Below the pieces are notes generated by a model. It had not been told where the DNA came from and made no database searches. It saw nothing but the letters and a program-made list of their open reading frames with translations. From Cladopsammia gracilis (lineage: Eukaryota > Cnidaria > Anthozoa > Scleractinia > Dendrophylliidae): a stretch of 64,000 nt of DNA. The translations under genes were made by a program, and so were the position numbers. Below are positions 1 through 13,200 of the stretch, one piece after another. The DNA lies in assembly GCA_022457155.1 (NCBI GenBank), contig JAJGOT010000202.1:437501-501500 (forward strand). The letters are read 5' to 3'. The number at the start of each line of letters is the position of its first letter. Positions within the stretch are counted from its first letter, which is position 1.

Positions 1-110
1 CTTTGGCAGTATTTTCACACGGTACCATTTGTTTTTCAGTATTTTACAAAATGTAATTTGGGATTTTTTTTGTTGAATTTTGATATTCGGCACTCTTGAG
101 AGTTAAAGAA
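1..110 (+). repeat. Tail of the 88/106-bp tandem repeat family
   Basis: It shares GGTACCATTTGTTTTTCA, TTTTACAAAATG and GCACTCTTGAGAGTTAAAG with the copies at 39530-39607 and 55495-55577. This is the single-copy tail that ends each array on its 3' side. Confidence 0.8.
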
Positions 111-941
111 TTAAGAGAAGCAGAGATAGTAATGAGGTTATAAAGCATATAGGGAAGGAAGAGGGACTATCTGGGGGAAAGGTAGGCTATAAGGATTACA
201 GTGTGGACATGTTGAGTCCAGTTTTGTTGTGCATTGCGTTTATACTTAAATCAGTAAAGTAAGTGTTTTATTGAATCTCAAAACTTGCCGCAGCCGTTGG
301 CTGAATTATGACAGATTTAACACTGAGCAATTTGTTAGGTTACGTGGGGGTAAGAAATTACTAGTTAACTTTGAAATCCGTGTGAAGAGAAGTAGGGTTA
401 AAAAGCATATAGGTAAGATAGAGTGACTGTCTGGTGAAAGATAAGCTGTAAGAGGAGGTCAGAAAGCAATGATCAATAGAAAAAAGAACCAGCTTTCTAA
501 ATCTAAAAGTGCCAAATGCTTTAAAGATTTAGAAGACTAACTGTGGACGAAAGTTATCTTTTAAAAAAAATTGTCGGTTTTTGAAGAAAACAACAACACA
601 GATAACTAACAAACAAATCGCGAAAGCCGCCAAAATTACCGCACAAAAACTGCAGTTAGCTAAGCATTTAAAAACTCTCTAGGTCAGGTAGAAGGTACAC
701 CCGCATGAATGGAGATATAGCTTATCCCCCTCCCCCCACCTCCCCCTCCCCATAATAACCGAGAAGGTAATAACCCCGGGAACAATTTCTTGTCGTCGAT
801 GAATATATCTGCAATTAAATAAGCCTATTTTTGTTTTGTACAGAAAACCAGTGTTGAGTTATGTTGTTCTTTCTGTAGTTGAAAACTTTATGAATATCGA
901 AGGCCTGTTTTGAACAATACTGCTGAAAACCAAAGAAATAC
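111..941. other. DNAI1 last-intron/flank sequence, no gene seen
   Basis: AT-rich. A loose duplication is visible between about 115-200 and 375-450 (shared AAAAGCATATAGG and GACTATCTGG/GACTGTCTGG). A pyrimidine run occurs at 726-752. The final DNAI1 exon was looked for here and not found. Confidence 0.5.
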
Positions 942-3900
942 CTTGGGTTGTGTGGCCTTTCTCAGATTTGGCGACAACTTCAAAGCCGTGACGTGACCCC
1001 TACAAACAAGGAAGATAAACAGAATTAAATAAACTCACTGTTTGTTCCTTAACACTTTGAAGTTATTTTTATTTAATTCGATTTTTCTTATATTTTATTT
1101 ATAGTTGGCGTGATATCCCATGGATTTTGCCGACTTAATGAATGTAAATGTAAATGTAAATGTAAACAGTAAGACAAAGGTATGTCCGCACACAAATCAC
1201 ACGTGCATGAAACTTGCAGTTTTGGCAATGCTGCTTTAATATTTACATGAACAGACGCACGTTGTACTTTTAAGTTTTATACGAGGAAATTTGGAACAAC
1301 TGAAGGGTTGACGAGAATCCAACATTGTGAGACATGCATGTTACACGCTGCAACGGATCTTGCAACACTGGCGTTGTTACTTACGCAATTTCATTTGCAA
1401 CAGAATTGCATTGCGTGTCAGTGCAACAAAATGTTACCTTGTATAACAGCAGCACTTCCCACAATGGCTACCTCTCCATAACAGTACCATTTCCATGTAC
1501 CGATTTCCTAACAGCTTACTCTCAAATCCTCTTATAAAACTCCCCACAACAGCCACCTTTTTAAATAAACTTAAGCGGCCAAAAAGAAATTCTGTCCGAG
1601 GGTGGCCGCTGTTAGACTACGAACAGTCCCTCTTTCCCAGCTTAGTCCGTCGAGCGAGAAACGAAAAGACATTGGCGAGCAGAAATTGGCTGCTCGAAAA
1701 CTGGAGTCGAGACGGGCGCGGGGAAAGAAGTCGCTCTTTTCCCGCGCGCTCGTCTCGCCTCCTGTTTTCGCGCAGCTCGGGCAGCCATTCTCCGCTCGCC
1801 AATGTTTGTTTGTTTCTTGCTCGACAGACTAAGCTCAGTGGGAAAGAGGGACTGCTCGTAGTCTAGGCCGTTGTAGAGATGTTCGACTGTAACTAAAGAT
1901 TATGTTCTTTTATCAATTGATTATGTGAGTACAGTGTTATACCAAGAATAGCTTACCTGTCGTCTCCGACAATAACTACTGGATATTCTGGGTTGAAAGC
2001 CAAGTGAGTTAGCTTTGATCTTTTCTTGTTAGCCACTGTTCAAAACAAAATATGTACAACTGAATTACCAACTGAAAAAGGAAACAGCTTTAGAAGACAA
2101 ATCATGTTAAAACAAAATTTTTTTAAAATAATTACACTACTAGGTGTACTTAAACTTCAAATTGGAAAACAGTTACCAAATTTCATTTGTCACACTATCG
2201 AAGCCGCTTTTTTTTCGGCCTGAACAAACTCTCAGTCAATTTATCATCTCAAACGATTCCCCCATTAATGCGACCAATGACCAACTGAGCCTCTTCCGGG
2301 CGTTCAGATAATAAGAAACGATGGATAGCGGGCGCGCAATGAAAACCTAATGCGAGTGCTGACGGCATGGAATAGGCGCAAAATTACTTTCTCTCCTTTA
2401 ATAATTTCCTCTCCGAATCGGTAAAAATTGAAAATCCCGCTCACGCCGGTTCGACAACTAAACCACATGCGTCGCCCTCGTCGACTCTCAAGCAATTTGA
2501 ACTCTCGTTGATTCAACTCTTCTCGTCTCTCGTCCCAGACTCGGGCAGGGTAAGAGCGCGGAAATGCGCAAGAGTGCGCGCGCGAGACGTGTGCAATTCG
2601 AACAGCACACGTCATAATGGCCTGGACTACGTCATAAAGCCTACAACTTCGCATATTTTCTCTCTCCTCGAAAAGGCAGAGAAACCATACTTACGTTTGT
2701 TTAGATTTAGCGAGCGAACGACACGTATTTTGCATCACAACGTACTTATGATCAGCTCAGACAAAAAAAAGGAACGATAACTTTACATTCCTGGAAAAAT
2801 TGTGCAACATTTGCGCCAGGTAAGCAAATGTTTGTTTGCCTTTGTGATGCGTTGTATTTTCTTGCCATCATTTGCTTTCCAGCTAATGAAACTTCTATAT
2901 AACCGTTATAACCATGAAATATGTATGAAAATTTGCAAACAGTTCGCAACAATCCTCGTGATGTATTTATGTAGTAGGGCCCAGTTCAAACGTCGAACTT
3001 CACATGTGCCGAACCTAATGCAAATGAGCAAAATCTATTGTTCTTGCTAATTTGCATTAGGTTCGGCACATGTGAAGTTCGACGTTTGAACTGGGCCTAG
3101 GAAATTTTTCATGTCCTTGCATATGCTCCATCACAATAATACGCCGTAAAAAGGTCATGCCGATGTTTATTTCATAGTGGGTTCATATGACAACATATTT
3201 TTTTATCACCCGTCATGAAAAAAAAAAAGTTCTAGCAGGAAATTGTGAACATGAAGAAAAAAAAACAATTACGGGTTTTTGCATTGTGAGGAATCACAAT
3301 TAATAGGTAACAATTTCGCTATGTTTAATCTGAACAATTAGTGGGAACTAGTTTGCATTTACATACGAATTATCTAAACATCATTTATTTAAAATGTATT
3401 GAGAATTACGTCCTGAAAATGGTTTGATGGTAAAGATGGGAGAAATTCAAACGAAAGTTACCTCTTAAAATGATTAAAACAAAACAACAACAGTTGAAAG
3501 CCATCGTGAACGATCATTTCCCACTAATGGAAACGTCTCTTCTCCAGTTAGGACAAAGAACTTTTAAAATAAACGGTGCAACAACGACAAATTATGTCGC
3601 TCAATAGCGTTCATTTATTTTTCATCTAAAGATTACTGCGTCTTTCAGTAACACGCGAAATCTGAAGTTCAAAGCTCAATTAAGATTTACGTTTTACGCT
3701 GCCGTCAATAGTAATTATGGCGACAGACACTGGATCCCTAAAATCAGAAACTGGCAAAATGGATCAAAATCCACCAATCACGACACATAAAACATGACCT
3801 TTTTTGCGTAAAACATCGTTGTTTCCTGAAAACTGTTAGCTGAGTTCGCGTGTTATTGAAAAGCGGATTAAAAAATGTGGGCCACCTTGTACACAATGAG

Positions 3901-6900
3901 GAACAGAAAACATTTCAGTAGCTGCCATTTAAATGCACTGGCCTCAATGTAAGATTTCATCCAGACAAGAAAGTTAGAATTGCACAGCAAAACCACAGGT
4001 ACTGCTTAATGTAGTTTTCACTTGAATGATCATAAAGCAAGCTAAAACCTCAACTACGGTCGCGAAACGGCCTAAAGTTATAATTCAGATTATATTACAT
4101 ATTACATTTGTTCTCTCGTATATTTGCAACGGAGTCTGTAAAACATAATCAGCTGTAATGGTAGTAAGACGTTGGTAAGAATATCGGTTCTTTCCTTTAC
4201 TAAAGAAGCGATCGCGGTCTAAATTCTCCATAAAATATCAAAACAATGTCAAGGACACAAGTCATAAGAATAAAAATAATGATCAGTTTTGGATTATTGT
4301 CACGATACACTGCTAAACTCCTTACTAACTGCAAGATTACATGATTTCGATGTTGTTGGTACTTTCACAAAATCCAATCCGCCTGAACACGTTCTTAACC
4401 CCGGATCGGAACTCTCTTTTACGTATAGAATAGATGATAGGGTTACACAGCGAACTGACAATGAAGATACAAGCCGTGACCAGTACTAACTCGGTTGGAA
4501 CTTTAATGCTTTTGACGAACTGGCGCAGAAAACCGATGATATATGAGGGAAAGTGACACAGCAAAAACGCTGCGATGATAATGCTGACATCGACAGCTGC
4601 CCTCTGTTCACTTCGGCTCCGGCTTAACATTTCTTGCTGCTGGGAGTGGCTCTCAGAACCATCAAGGCTTCCAACTTGGACATCTATGGCGTTTGCCTGA
4701 ACTCTGGCCACCTTGTACACCGACCAGTTTAGGAACACGATTATCACAAATGGCACAGTGTAAGAGGTTATGGCAATTATCGTGTTCCATCTACTTGAAC
4801 CACCCTCCGCCAACCATCCTTGTTGGCAGAAGAGCAGCCCTGGCTTGTAAACGTACTTTCCTCCAACACCAAAGAACGGACCGATGGACAGTAAGAACGA
4901 GGGTACCCAGATGAGATTTACAAACACCATTCTGGATTTGGTAACCATGCCATTGTATGTCAAAGGCGACTTGACGATCGCTTTATATCGGTCATAAGAC
5001 ACTGCTATCAGATGAAGAACCGTGTTACAGTAGAAGAATCTCGCAAAGAAAGCATTGAAATAACACATCGTTTGGCCGTATAGCCACTTTTCGTGCCCTA
5101 TGCTTGCAATGCGGAAGGAATTGACGAGGATTAAAAACAGAAAATCTGACATTGCGAGGCTGGCAAGTAAAATATACCGCATCACATGAAATCTTCTTTC
5201 CAAGACGATTGTCACTATTACCAGTAAATTACCAGGAAGACCGATCATTTCGTAAAGTGCGTGGAACGCTGCTATCACTTGGGGAACAGCCATGCTGAAG
5301 CCGAAGCTGTTTCGAGAGTTAATCTAGCTAGATTTTCCTCCTCATCCTCCTCGTCCTCTCTGGCATAACACTTTCCTTATCTCCTTCACAAAAACATTTG
5401 GAAACAATTTAAAGCCATATCCTTATTTTTTAACCCTGAAAGGCGTTTGGGAGAAAATTACTGGTATGAAATCATGAATTAATAGCTTTTGCATTGTTAA
5501 AAATCACAATTAACTAATAAACACCCTGTACGATGTGTACCCGAACAATGTTAAATTTCCGTAGGTTATGCAGTTTGATTGCTTTAATTGTGAATTTACC
5601 CGAGTTAAAAAAAATATGGCAAAATAATCAGTTCGTATTAAATGAAAATAAAACTAAAATTGAAAAGATCAATTTATGTTAGATACGGCTATTAAAATAC
5701 AATGCTTTGTTTTATTCCGTGTCCCATCACTCGACCGACCCATTGTTTTTGAAAGTAAAAAATATACATTTAAACACTGTCAGCTGAATGAACACATTAT
5801 ATTCAAATAATCACTATTTTACCGAAAGGCGTCAGCAGTTTATATGTCCCGAGTTTAGCTGTAGGCACGCTCTAGAACGATTCACTGTCTTGAAAATGCA
5901 TGTGAGGTACTATAAAGCGAGGTAATCCACATTCTTACCTGATTGTTCGCATAAAGGTTCATACTTGTTGGCATTCAGATCATACACATAAACCTGTAAC
6001 GGCAGAAACAAAGACTTTTTCAGTTATTGGAATTGAAGCTACACGCCAGCTCCAAGCGTTAAATAACACATACTCGCCTATTTGCATACAACATGTACCA
6101 TACCATCTGAATCAAGCCCTAACATAACTTATTGTTCCTGTTTTTAATTGAACGTAATTATGCCCATGAAATCAGCTCGAGAAGAAGCGTCACATCGCTT
6201 GATTTTCTACACCTCGATTGTAAATGAAAATCATGTACCATTTTAGCTCATAGTTGCTATAGCAACTCAGAACTATAGGGGTCACTTCGTTTGTAAAAAC
6301 AAGACTTGTCCACTGCAGTTTTGCTCCCGATTTCTTAACTCAACAACAATAACAGCGGGGACAAAATAGCACTATTTTTCTGAGAAAAAAATGCAAACTA
6401 TCCGTACAGATACGCTCGTTTTTATTGTTCTACTCGATCTTTTCTCACCGACCGTCCTCCATAACATAGACCAAAACTTATAAAGTTTTGGAAAAGTTTG
6501 GAAACATAAACTAACTTTGTAATACAGGTCTACATTTGGATAACAACGCCGGACACTTAGCTCCGTCCGTGCGGTGTCCATGTTAAGGAGGTTCTATTAT
6601 TTTACCTTCTGGTGGATCCATCAAAAACTGAATCTTTGGCAAAGATTTTTTCTTTGTCCACTGCTCTTGAGACGATGGACAAATGTTACATCTTTCTTAT
6701 TTTCAATACCGAGTTTAACATTCATTTAACCTTTCTTTATTTATCAATATCAAGCATTTTTGTTAAACGTGACTGTTCTTTTTTTGCAGTGAAAGAAAAT
6801 AAGTACAGGAAGTGTATCGAGGCTTACCCGACCGTCAGTTGTACAAGCTGCAAACACTGTGCTGGCATAAGGTGCCCACGCCACATCACCAACAGAGTTG

Positions 6901-9900
6901 TTCAGGTCAAATGTAAACATGGGCTCGCTATAAATATAAACAATGAACCAAGTTAGTAACTGTTGCTTGAACTTCAACATAGCGCGTCCAAAAGGTGAAT
7001 GTTTTACCTCATTTCCTTTTGGGTGTGCTAAGGACAAATTTGACAAATTCGGGGCAGTACTACAGGTCCATTGAAATTAGAGGTTGTAAAGAGCTGCGTG
7101 GTATCTGAAAAATTCTATGAAATTTGGAGTTATGAAAATCGAAGAACGACCAGTTTCATTAGAATGTTTTACTTAAAAGCCTTGGTGTGAGAGGTTGCAC
7201 GTTATTTTTTTCCAAATATTTTTAGGCAAGAACCACAATGGTTACACTTTAGGATTTCATCTACTGACTCTAAAGTAAGAACCACCTTACACAGCGTAAT
7301 AAACAGTACCACAGGAAAGTACTGCTCAGTAGCTTTCATTTGAACGTTAACACTCTAGGATCACATGGTACAATTCAAACTATGACTCTGTAATGAATTG
7401 ATTAATATAAGTTAGAGTCGAGGAGCGTGTAATCTTACTGGTAATGGTGATCCCAAATTTTCACCGTCCAATCAGCACTACACGAGATGAAGATTTTAGG
7501 ATGAAAGTGATTCCACTTCACTGAGTAAACTGCCATGTGATGTGCCTGCAAGAATAGTGGAAACAAGTTATCCTAATCCCTTTACTTTTCTCGCCTGATT
7601 CTCAGACTTCGCACTCACTCACTCTCTCCTCTTCTTGTCTGATATTCTTTGTTTGAGGGCTTGTTCTTGATGTCACCTGACTGTTGAATATTTCCAATTA
7701 CTCTGACCAATCACAGCAGTCGTAAACAATCCAATGAACCAATCAGAGCTCGAAGCAATTACATGTCGGCGGCGCCAAGCGCGGGAAAACGCGTGCGAGC
7801 AAGTCACGATTGGTTTTGGTTTTACTTCTGATTGGTCGAGAAAGTGGCGCGAGGTTCTTTACCCAATCACAAAGCGTAGCAATGCAAAACCAAAGCAATT
7901 GTGTAATTACTTTCGATACTCAATTGAACTGCTCTAATTGTTTTCTCTTCATCAGAAATTCCAAGAATAGGACTAAACGTGGGTGTGCGTAGGGGGGGGG
8001 GGGGGGGGGGGGGAGTTTGGGGTAAGGCGATTAGGGCGAGGAGACCGGAACAAAACTTTCATATAGAAAGAAAAACTCATGACAACAGTACGTTGGGAAG
8101 AGAAAGCAAATCAACAATGTAAAGTTATAATGATGATGACACATACATCGTAAGTTTCGAGAAATTGACTTGAATATGTTTTCGAACACTTGTGGATCTT
8201 CCCTTCTTCTGTGCCTAATGAAGAAAGATAACAAAATTTTAGCCAATCAATACACACAAAGGGAAAACTACTAATACAAAGACGGCAAAAAGTTGACACA
8301 AATTGTAATGACTTTTACAAAGTAAAAAAACGACTTACCGACAAGAAACATATAGTCCATTGTTTTATGAAAATCAAATGCGGTGCCACATCCTGCAGAT
8401 AATTAGACAAATGAGGCATTACAGTGTAGTTCTAATTTACCAGTGATCAATTACATGCAGGCAGCAGTGTGTCTCTTGACATTGGTCTCCTTCTGTGTTT
8501 TTCCATTTACGGACATCAAGAGAGTTAAAAAACATATACGTACAGCATAATAAACAGTACCACGAGAAAGTACTTATACAGAACAATAAACAGAGTACCA
8601 TAGGAAAGTACTGCTCAGTAACTTTGAATTCATTTGAATGGTCACACTTTAGGATTTCATCCACAGACTCAAAAGTTAGAACCACCTTGTACAGCATAAT
8701 AAACAGCACCACAGGAAAGTACTGCTCAATAGCTTTCATTTGAATGGTCACACTTTAGGATTTCATCCACAGACTCAAAAGTTAGAACCACCTTGTACAG
8801 CATAATAAACAGCACCACAGGAAAGTACTGCTCAATAGCTTTCATTTGAATGGTCACACTTTAGGATTTCATCCACAGACTCAAAAGTTAGAACCACCTT
8901 GTACAGCATAATAAACAGCACCACAGGAAAGTACTGCTCAATAGCTTTCATTTGAATGGTCACACTTTAGGATTTCATCCACAGACTCAAAAGTTAGAAC
9001 CACCTTGTACAGCATAATAAACAGCACCACAGGAAAGTACTGCTCAGTAGCTTTCAGTACACAGAAGCTTTCTCAGTAGTTAATAAAATACCTAGACTGG
9101 GTAACTGTGCGTTATCTCCTTCTTCATTGGCGTTTCCTTGCTTCAAGGTGATGATATCTGTGTATCTTAACTCACTCTACATAATAACAAACAAGCATCA
9201 GTTGTGAACACTGTAGATATCTGTCGTACGAAGGTATACACCTTCCGACATAATACGCGCGGATATTTTAAGCATATTTTACGAGTTTCGTAGTATTTTT
9301 TAATGCGAGCAATCAGTAAAATATCCGCGCGCATTATCTGTCAAGCCATCAAATAAGGGATTTATTATTCGACTGCTCAATTTTCCAATTTTTAATAACC
9401 TTTACCTTAGTAACTTCTCAATTTAGCCATCATTTCTCGTCCAGTATTTCAGTCTCGTCCTGAGCGCGCACAATTTAACTTCGCTCTGTTCCTAACCTGT
9501 CAAACCGGTATACTACAGTGTAACCTTCGCTTTGTTCCTAACCTGTCAAACCGGTATACTACAGTGTAACCTTCGCTTTGTTCCTAACCTGTCAAACCGG
9601 TATACTACAGTGTAACCTTCACTTTGTTCCTAACCTGTCAAACCGGTATACTACAGTGTAACCTTTGCTCTGTTCCTAACCTGTCAAACCGGTATACTAC
9701 AGTGTAACCTTCGCTTTGTTCCTAACCTGTCAAACCGGTATACTACAGTGTAATACGCTCACATACTTCTCTTGCCGTTATACGGTAAAATGACGTTATA
9801 GTTAAATAATAAACTAACGTATCATACAATCAAAAGAGATTCAAAAGCTGATATTTCGAGTGCTAACTCTTCGTCAAAGCAGATTCGCTCTTGCAAAGGG

Positions 9901-10213
9901 CAAACACTGAAACATCAGCTGTTAAAATCTAAGGTAGAAATTTATGTAACTGAGTTGATACCAAGTGCTTCACTTTCCCACGGACGTAGCCTCACAGTTT
10001 CTTTTGAAAGCAATCCCTCAATTACACATCCAGGTAACTTACACAAAACACTCATGCGGTATACCTGTGACTGCATAGGTCACAGAAAACCCAGATAAGA
10101 AGTTTGTGTGCCTGACATTTTCAACTTGAAGGTTATTTCGGCTAGCCAGCACCCCTATTATTTTTGCATTCTAAATTGTAAATACTTATTGTTGGCTCTG
10201 GGGTGGAATAAAG

Positions 10214-10272
<59 letters not shown>

Positions 10273-13200
10273 GAGGTCTCGAAAAGTGATTTTGAAGGGG
10301 GCATGACAGAAGAAAAAGAGGTTTTAAACTCAAACAGATACACCTGAACTACGAAAATACTAAACTATTTGTGTTACCAAGCAGGGTTCTATCTGGAATT
10401 TTTCGTTTTGGGGAGAAGTTCCGAGTGCCTAAAGGCCACGTGTTTCCTAAGGGGGATCAGCATACAATCCAATGAACCAATCAGAGCTCGAAGCAAATAC
10501 ATGTCGGCGGCGCCAAGCGCGGGAAAACGCGTGCGAGCAAGTCACGATTGGTTTTGGTTTTGCTTCTGATTGGTTGAGAAAGTGGCGCGAGATTTTTTAG
10601 CCAATCACAAAGCAAAGCAATCGCTAAATTACTTTCGATACTCAATTGAAAACCGCTCTAATAAGCTGTTGGAATTCATTACTAAGAATTTGTTTTATAC
10701 CTTCACAATCGTCCACTGTGTTATTCGGCCATCAGAGGACACTGAGAAGAAGTTCATGTTATTATCCAGATCATCTTTTTGCCATTTTACCTTGAATGGA
10801 ACACAAATATCAAAGAGGTTACCAAAAAACTAGCCATGTGGAATCCGAAAGATTTCTGAGTAAACATAACAAACAATTCAACAGTTGTAGCGTGCTGGAA
10901 TGGTGTTTTGGTCTCAACAGACCATCTCGTATGTTTTCTATGTTTTTTTTTTTGTTATTTCAGGTTGGACAGACAAACCATAGTAACTGCTGGAAAGAAC
11001 ACCGCTTCCGAATACACCCTACAGTTTTTAGCTGCTATAGCAACTACGAACTAAAAACTACGAGACGCAAGATTCCCTATAAACATCTCCACATTCACTT
11101 ACCTATATCATCGTTTCTAAGCAAGATATAACGCACAAAATTTAACGTCTTGCTAATTTTAAGTTGTCCGTTTTGCCAGTATCGATGTTTTTTTTTTTAT
11201 CCGAACTCAAACTACAAATTTTGAAAAACTTTCGAGGTGGTTGGTCTGTCGTCCGTCCTTACCTGCCACACGGGGTCTGTATGCTTTCCAGTTTTCGCTG
11301 TTGACTGATACATGTGCTCAATCTTGTTTGCGTGTGAAACAACTAAGTACACACCCACACTCCCTAGAAGAAGCAAAAAGAGAAGGTGTTTTTATTAATT
11401 AAAACTTAGAGCGCTTTTCAATCGAGTGTCGTACAACCAAAACCAAAGTAATTACTCTGACCAATCACAACAGGCACACACAATCTAATGAACCAATCAG
11501 AACTCGAAGCAAATACATGTAGCCGAAGTCTTGCAACGGCGGTGCGAGACATACTGCATAAACCATTGCTGCGCGTAACACCCCCTGCAATGGTCAAAAT
11601 CGTTGCAAGACAAGCTACTGCATTCGTTGCAGAAACTAGAATTGCAACGATTGTAGCAACTTTTTTGAGTGTCGCAATGTTTTGGTATTAAAACCCCTCT
11701 GCACATGGGTGACAACCAAATCGTTGCACGCTGCACGAAGAACATTGCACGTGTGACAACCCGGTACGTGCAGCAGCAACGATCTTGCGAGACTTGCTGC
11801 ACGAAAAATTGCAGTGTGTAACACCGTCTTTAGTATCGAGCTGAGAGAAAAAATAAGGATTAATTTTTAAACTTACCGTCATAAAAACCAGCTGCGATGT
11901 AATTTGGATGTTCAGGATGAAAATCTAGGCACATCACTCCGCTTTCTGTTTCACACACGTATCTGTTATAGACATAATGAATGCAAACTTAATTCCGACA
12001 GAATACAGCGATTTTTAGTTGAGTATCGTAAAACAAAAACCAAAGCAATTACTCTGACCAATCACAACACTACATACTGTACGTCCGCTAAAGATGGTTT
12101 TTATACTCACTCAGGAAATGAGGGGTTCTTCAAGGTGTACATAGTAATCATTCCGTTACTTTGCTTTAAAAAGTCATCTGAAAACAAACAAAATTAGTTC
12201 AATATTTAATGCACTGCCGTTTTTCTTTTTCAAATAGATCTGTAGTTGTTTGTGCGGGTTTATAGACTATAGAAATTGTAGAAACAGAATTTCTCTGAAA
12301 ACTGAGGTTTTGTTCACTACATGATTATGATACAATCAATCAATCAATCTTTATTAAACAGATACATAATTATATTGTTATTTATTGTTGCAAATAAACA
12401 CTTACAGGATCCATGTCCCACTCCAAACAAGTCATGGTATTTTGGACTCCTACAATGAAAGGAAAACAAGTTGCTATAAAATCATTCCTTATTTGGTGTC
12501 TTTAGTTCATATTTCTGTTGCGTTCATCACTTTCGGCGATGATTTCTTAAAGCAAGCTCTTGGACATATTCATGAAAATACGATATTTCTGCCGGGATAC
12601 TGTCCTTTTACTCTAGCAAGTAAAAGTGTTACAAGTTTCTTTAAGGCCCGGACGCATGGTGCAACTTTTCTTCGCAACAGTTGCAAAAGTAGAATCGAGT
12701 TCTACTTTTGCGACGTTGCGCGCAACAAATTGCATCGTTTGACACCCCTAAAAAATCTTTTTTAAACGCAACGTTGAAAGAAAAGTTTCACTGCCTGTCC
12801 AGGCCATTTGTCATCAAGTGCAACATACCAACAGAGGGACGTGACTGCCATTCTCTTTGATTTCTCGCAGGAGAATTTCCACAGTGGCAGAAGAGTACCC
12901 TCTTGGTCTTTAAACTCGTCCGCTGCATCCTCCCAGTACTTGAAATCTAAAAAAATCACAACAACAATTGTATAAGACAAGATCAGCGAGGTGGAGCGGT
13001 TTTTAATTGAGCGTGGAAAGAACTTTTCCTTTCTGTAATAAGAAGAACAAAAATGGATACCTTGTGCAATGTCATCAAAAGTGTTTTGGTTCACCATTCT
13101 CTCAACTATCTTGCACGGTTTGGAAATCCTTGAGATATCATCACCCTGTTAAAAAACGTAAGACAAGTACATTACTAATAGACTGCTAACAGTCACTCTC

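Noticed and set aside
953..999. Ending DNAI1 by reading through exon 942-999
   Set aside because: The frame stays open past the AAG|GTATTT donor for about a dozen and a half codons before a stop, but the sequence there is unlike the family C-terminus, so a further exon left of position 1 is more likely.
8738..9056. CRISPR array reading of the 106-bp repeats
   Set aside because: Units are contiguous without unique spacers, in a eukaryotic intron.
10108..10347. Open frames with poly-Cys, poly-Asn and poly-Gln
   Set aside because: They come only from the (TTG)n microsatellite read in different frames; no start context or conserved sequence.
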